This document shows, piece by piece, positions 60,719 through 64,000 of a stretch of 64,000 nt of DNA (position 1 is its first letter; the number at the start of each line of letters is the position of its first letter). The translations under genes were made by a program, and so were the position numbers. Under the pieces are notes generated by a model. It did no database searches. It was not told where the DNA came from and saw only the letters and a program-made list of their open reading frames with translations. Source of the DNA: Hormiphora californensis (Eukaryota > Ctenophora > Tentaculata > Cydippida > Pleurobrachiidae). The stretch lies in NCBI GenBank assembly GCA_020137815.1, contig CM035351.1:9267969-9331968 (forward strand), written 5' to 3'.

Positions 60719-62381
60719 ATGGCTAGCAAGGTTAACCAAAAGAAGCAACACCGGAACATCATGAAGTGTTTGAAACATCTGGCGGATATCGTAGGACACA
60801 CCTGCACTCCCTCTACCCTCCCAACCCCTGTGGTACTGCTGGGTAATGCGGGGCATGCTAATAGTATTGGAGCGAGTGATGTGAGAGAGTTAGTTGGAGG
60901 GTCCTTCCCATCTTCCTACCGGCTCTACTTCCCTCCCAACAAACAGTTCTCTCTCCTGTTTCACTCCTCAACCTGTACCCACTCTAGTCGGGGATATAAA
61001 CCTACAGAAAATCAAGGAAGTCACCCTGTATTGTTGCTACGTTACAGAGCAGTGTAACTATGGAGACGGTAGCTGCATCTCTCCGTCCCCCAGGTCTCCA
61101 CATTCATCCTGATGTTGTGACAGTTGAACAAGAGCAACAAATGATCCAGTTCTTCCTCGATTCTGCGGCTGGAACCACCCAAGAAGATCTGAAACACCGG
61201 AAAACACTACATTATGGATACCAGTTTAACTACAAAACCAACTCTGTTGATTTGGATTCACCCCTATCTGAGGGGTTCCCTGAATGTGTCAGGGAATGTC
61301 ATGGAGGGGATTAGAAAACTGATAAATATAGACCCGGACCAGTGTACAGTTAACATATACCAGCCAGGTCAGGGGATACCTAAACACGTTGATACCCATT
61401 CCATCTTCACTCAGGAGATCCTATCTCTCTCCCTGGGGTCTGGATGTTGTTATGGAGTTCAGACACCCTATATCTGGTACAGTTGTACCCGTCCACCTCC
61501 CAGCCCGGTCCCTAACTGTCATGTCTGGGGAGAGTCGGTATCTATGGCAACATGGCATCACGCCAAGAAAACAGGATGTCAGTGAGGAGGGTGATGTCAT
61601 ATCACGGGGTATCAGAGTGTCCCTGACCCTCAGACAGTGTACTACTGAGCCCTGTAGGTGTGTATACCCCTCTCAGTGTGACTCACAGAACTATGGGAAA
61701 CCAAGGTTTAGTGTGGCTAGTGAGGCAGATGCTGCTAAGATTGAGGGGGAGTTTGTTAGTGATGTATACGAAGAGATAGCGGACCACTTCTCCCATACCC
61801 GACATTCCCCCTGGCCTGGTGTTGTGGACTTTCTAAACTCCCTCCCCTCCCGGTCACTAGTCTTGGATGTGGGGTGTGGTAATGGGAAGTATCTGGGAGT
61901 AAGGGAGGATGTTCTGGTTATTGGAAATGATAACAGTGCTAACTTGCTATCGATATGTCGGGAAAGAGGGCACGAGACATTTGCTTGCAATGCCCTCTCC
62001 CTCCCTGTCCGGGGTGGGTTGTGTGATGGGGTGATCTGTATTGCCATGCTTCACCACCTCTCAACCAGAGACAGGAGGATCAGATGTCTGGGTAATCTGG
62101 CATCCCTTCTCCGCCCCGGTGGGAGGTGTCTGGTGACTGTGTGGGCTCAGGAGCAGCACCTAGACGACGGGGAGGTAGGACGGAGGGAGTTTGCCGCCCA
62201 GGATGTCTTTGTGGATTGGCAAAAGAAGCAGAATGCAGCGGAGGCTGAGTTGTTTTACCGATATTATCATGTTTTTAGAGAGGGAGAGTTAGAGGACTTG
62301 GTGAGGGAGGTGAAGGGAGTGGAAGTGGAGAGAGTGACTTATGAAAAAGCGAACTGGTGTTGTGTCTTTAGAAGAGCTTAA
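60719..62381 (+). CDS. ALKBH8: ALKBH8 tRNA wobble-uridine modification enzyme, four +1 shifts
   Basis: ALKBH8 methylates and hydroxylates wobble uridines of tRNAs, with TRMT112 as partner of its methyltransferase half. Order: N-terminal RRM ([20 protein letters not shown]), AlkB dioxygenase ([28 protein letters not shown] with HxD iron ligands, [15 protein letters not shown] with distal His and Arg), a Cys cluster ([12 protein letters not shown]), and the methyltransferase ([59 protein letters not shown]). Coding continuity needs four frame changes, all +1, near 60971-61000, 61050-61056, 61282-61298 and 61441-61446. The last half (61446-62381) is clean. No intron signals explain the shifts. 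Confidence 0.88.
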
Positions 62382-62478
62382 CTTATTAGCTTTTAGAAAA
62401 ACTTAATTTATTATCTTAATTTTATCTGTATACTTTTAATGGGTTATTGGAATTTTTTAGCTCTCCCCAAATGGCATT

Positions 62479-63799
62479 ATGGCACTAAGTCGAGTGGTAT
62501 ACCAGGTGGCGAGGACTGGACAATGTTGTTGTGTATCCCACATCCACACTACCCCATCATCTCCTGGACAATGGGATGATATAGTTGGTAAACTGAAACG
62601 AACCACTGACCGATATACACGGACCGCTAAACAGAGTTGGAACAATGAGAGAGTGAAGTTTGAGAGGATAAAGCGGGAGAGAACTGGGTACTCGCCACAG
62701 CGGTCAACTGCTCTTGGTTTCCTGGACAGGTTCCCAACCATCTCAGAGTTCAATGGATACTTTGATCGTGGTCTCTGGTGGCTTCCCACTGGGGGTGATC
62801 TAATGAGGCGTGCCCCTGAGAATGTTAAACCATATCTTCAGCTCAGTAGGGTTGATAAACCTATTGGATCCTGGCTGTTATTTCTCCCTGGAGCATGGGG
62901 TATTACCATGGCGTCCTCTCACTTTTCAATACCTCATATTCCCCTACTAGCTGCCTTCGGAGTGGGTAAGAAATGCGTTTAATGAGGTTTTCAGTTCTTT
63001 TCACTGGGTGTATTTTCCTCCTGGATGACCTATAATTGTGATTTCCACCACCCACCAGTAACAACTAACCCCCCCCCCCGCCCTCTCAGGTGCAATTATG
63101 ATGCGAGGTGCGGGTTGTACAGTTAACGATATATGGGATATCGATATTGATAAGAGAGTGGCCCGGACACGAGACCGACCCCTAGCCAGTAATACCCTAT
63201 CTAAACAAGACGCAATCAACTGGTTAATTATCCAACTTGCCTGCTCTTCTCTCATCCTATTCTCCCTCAACAAACCCACTATTGCAGTGGGTATTGCCTC
63301 CCTCGGTCTGGTGGCTATATACCCCAAGATGAAACTACTAACTGACTACCCCCAAGTGGTCCTTGGCTTCACGTTCAATATGGGAGCCATAATGGGGTAT
63401 TCAGCCTACACAGGCAATATCCTGGCTGTTACCCCTCTGGCTCTGTACAGTGCTGGTATTTGTTGGACGATGGTGTATGATACTGTGTATGCCCACCAGG
63501 ACAAGTTAGATGACAGGAAGGTGGGGGTCCGGTCCACCGCTCTGAGGTTTGGAAACCAAACTAAACCCATTCTCAGTAGGTTTGTTAACGGGTTCGGGTG
63601 GTCCCTGTTTATAGCAGGTGTAGCTGCTGGGATGGGTCCCACCTACTACCTAGCTACCTTCATGTCCTCGTGTATGTTAATGAGAGGGCTGCAACTGGTG
63701 GATCTTGATAGACCTCATAGTTGTTGGGAGTTCTTTATCATGAACAAGAATATTGGCATGCTGATCTGGTTGGGTGCTATCATTGGAAACTTTTTGTAA
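62479..63799 (+). CDS. COQ2: COQ2 4-hydroxybenzoate polyprenyltransferase, mitochondrial
   Basis: COQ2 attaches the polyprenyl tail to 4-hydroxybenzoate in ubiquinone synthesis at the inner mitochondrial membrane. Exons 62479-62965 and 63090-63799 join in phase to 398 residues. An Arg-rich N-terminus fits a targeting peptide. LSRVDKPIGSWLLFLPGAWG and MRGAGCTVNDIWDIDIDKRV carry the first Asp-rich motif (NDIWDID). YDTVYAHQDKLDDRKVGVRS carries the second. Multiple membrane segments follow. Full length and undisrupted. It starts about 100 bp after ALKBH8. Confidence 0.95.
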
Positions 63800-64000
63800 T
63801 ATTTGTAGTTTTAATTTGATCTGGTTTTGATAGAATCTTTGTTTTTCTCCCCCCGAAAAATCCCTGTTACCCAGCTTATCCCTAACCCCTCCCTAACCCA
63901 CCATCTATGTCCTATAACCCAGCTGTGTGATCTAACCCACCTATCCTCTAGCTAGTGTGTGATATGATCTAACCCATCCCTACATCCCATTATAGCTAGT
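63800..64000. other. 3' flank of COQ2
   Basis: CT-rich DNA with CTAACCC-like words; no gene seen before the window ends. Confidence 0.4.

Overview
The window is nuclear DNA of an animal. Genes are split by GT-AG introns of roughly 50-150 bp, with a few introns inflated by repeats. Recognisable genes include animal-type families: an arylsulfatase B-like enzyme, a papain-type protease with a ShKT tail, an SLC6 transporter fragment, and an RNF213-like RZ-finger protein. Core eukaryotic genes are also present: RAD1, CIAO2B, TADA2, NMD3, NCBP2, ALKBH8, ALAD and COQ2. A compact non-bilaterian such as a sponge is my guess; the sequence alone does not fix the species.

Layout. 0.8-4.5 kb: arylsulfatase gene (minus). 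4.5-18 kb: gene-poor, with minisatellites, GA tracts, an old inverted-repeat element and a clean hAT-like MITE (14943-15818). 18-21 kb: foldbacks and a broken SLC6 fragment caught between inverted repeats. 22-31 kb: a cysteine protease gene (plus) whose first intron holds a 4.9-kb foldback element made mostly of AAAGCGCTTT palindromes, with an 8-bp target duplication; a second hAT-like MITE sits in a later intron. 31-37 kb: CIAO2B, RAD1, an aspartyl/asparaginyl hydroxylase-like gene and TADA2, all minus, with a pogo-like MITE between the last two. 37-46 kb: NMD3 (minus), with a 34-bp minisatellite built from its own 5' splice site and a recent 5.26-kb LTR retrotransposon in another intron. 46-53 kb: an MFS transporter (plus) and an RNF213-like RZ protein (minus), convergent. 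53-55.7 kb: a cluster of long palindromes, TCATGA arrays and twin MITEs. 55.8-64 kb: a compact plus-strand row of a zinc-finger gene, ALAD, NCBP2, a small zinc-finger gene, ALKBH8 and COQ2.

The genes do not form one pathway. They serve checkpoint control (RAD1), Fe-S assembly (CIAO2B), transcription (TADA2), RNA and ribosome work (NMD3, NCBP2, ALKBH8), and haem and ubiquinone synthesis (ALAD, COQ2). The most unusual observations are the palindromic giant element, the splice-donor minisatellite in NMD3, and a run of frameshifts in NMD3, ALAD, ALKBH8 and the zinc-finger gene that are all +1. The last could be insertion-type assembly errors or a real recoding phenomenon. All exon boundaries were placed by eye from splice signals and reading phase.
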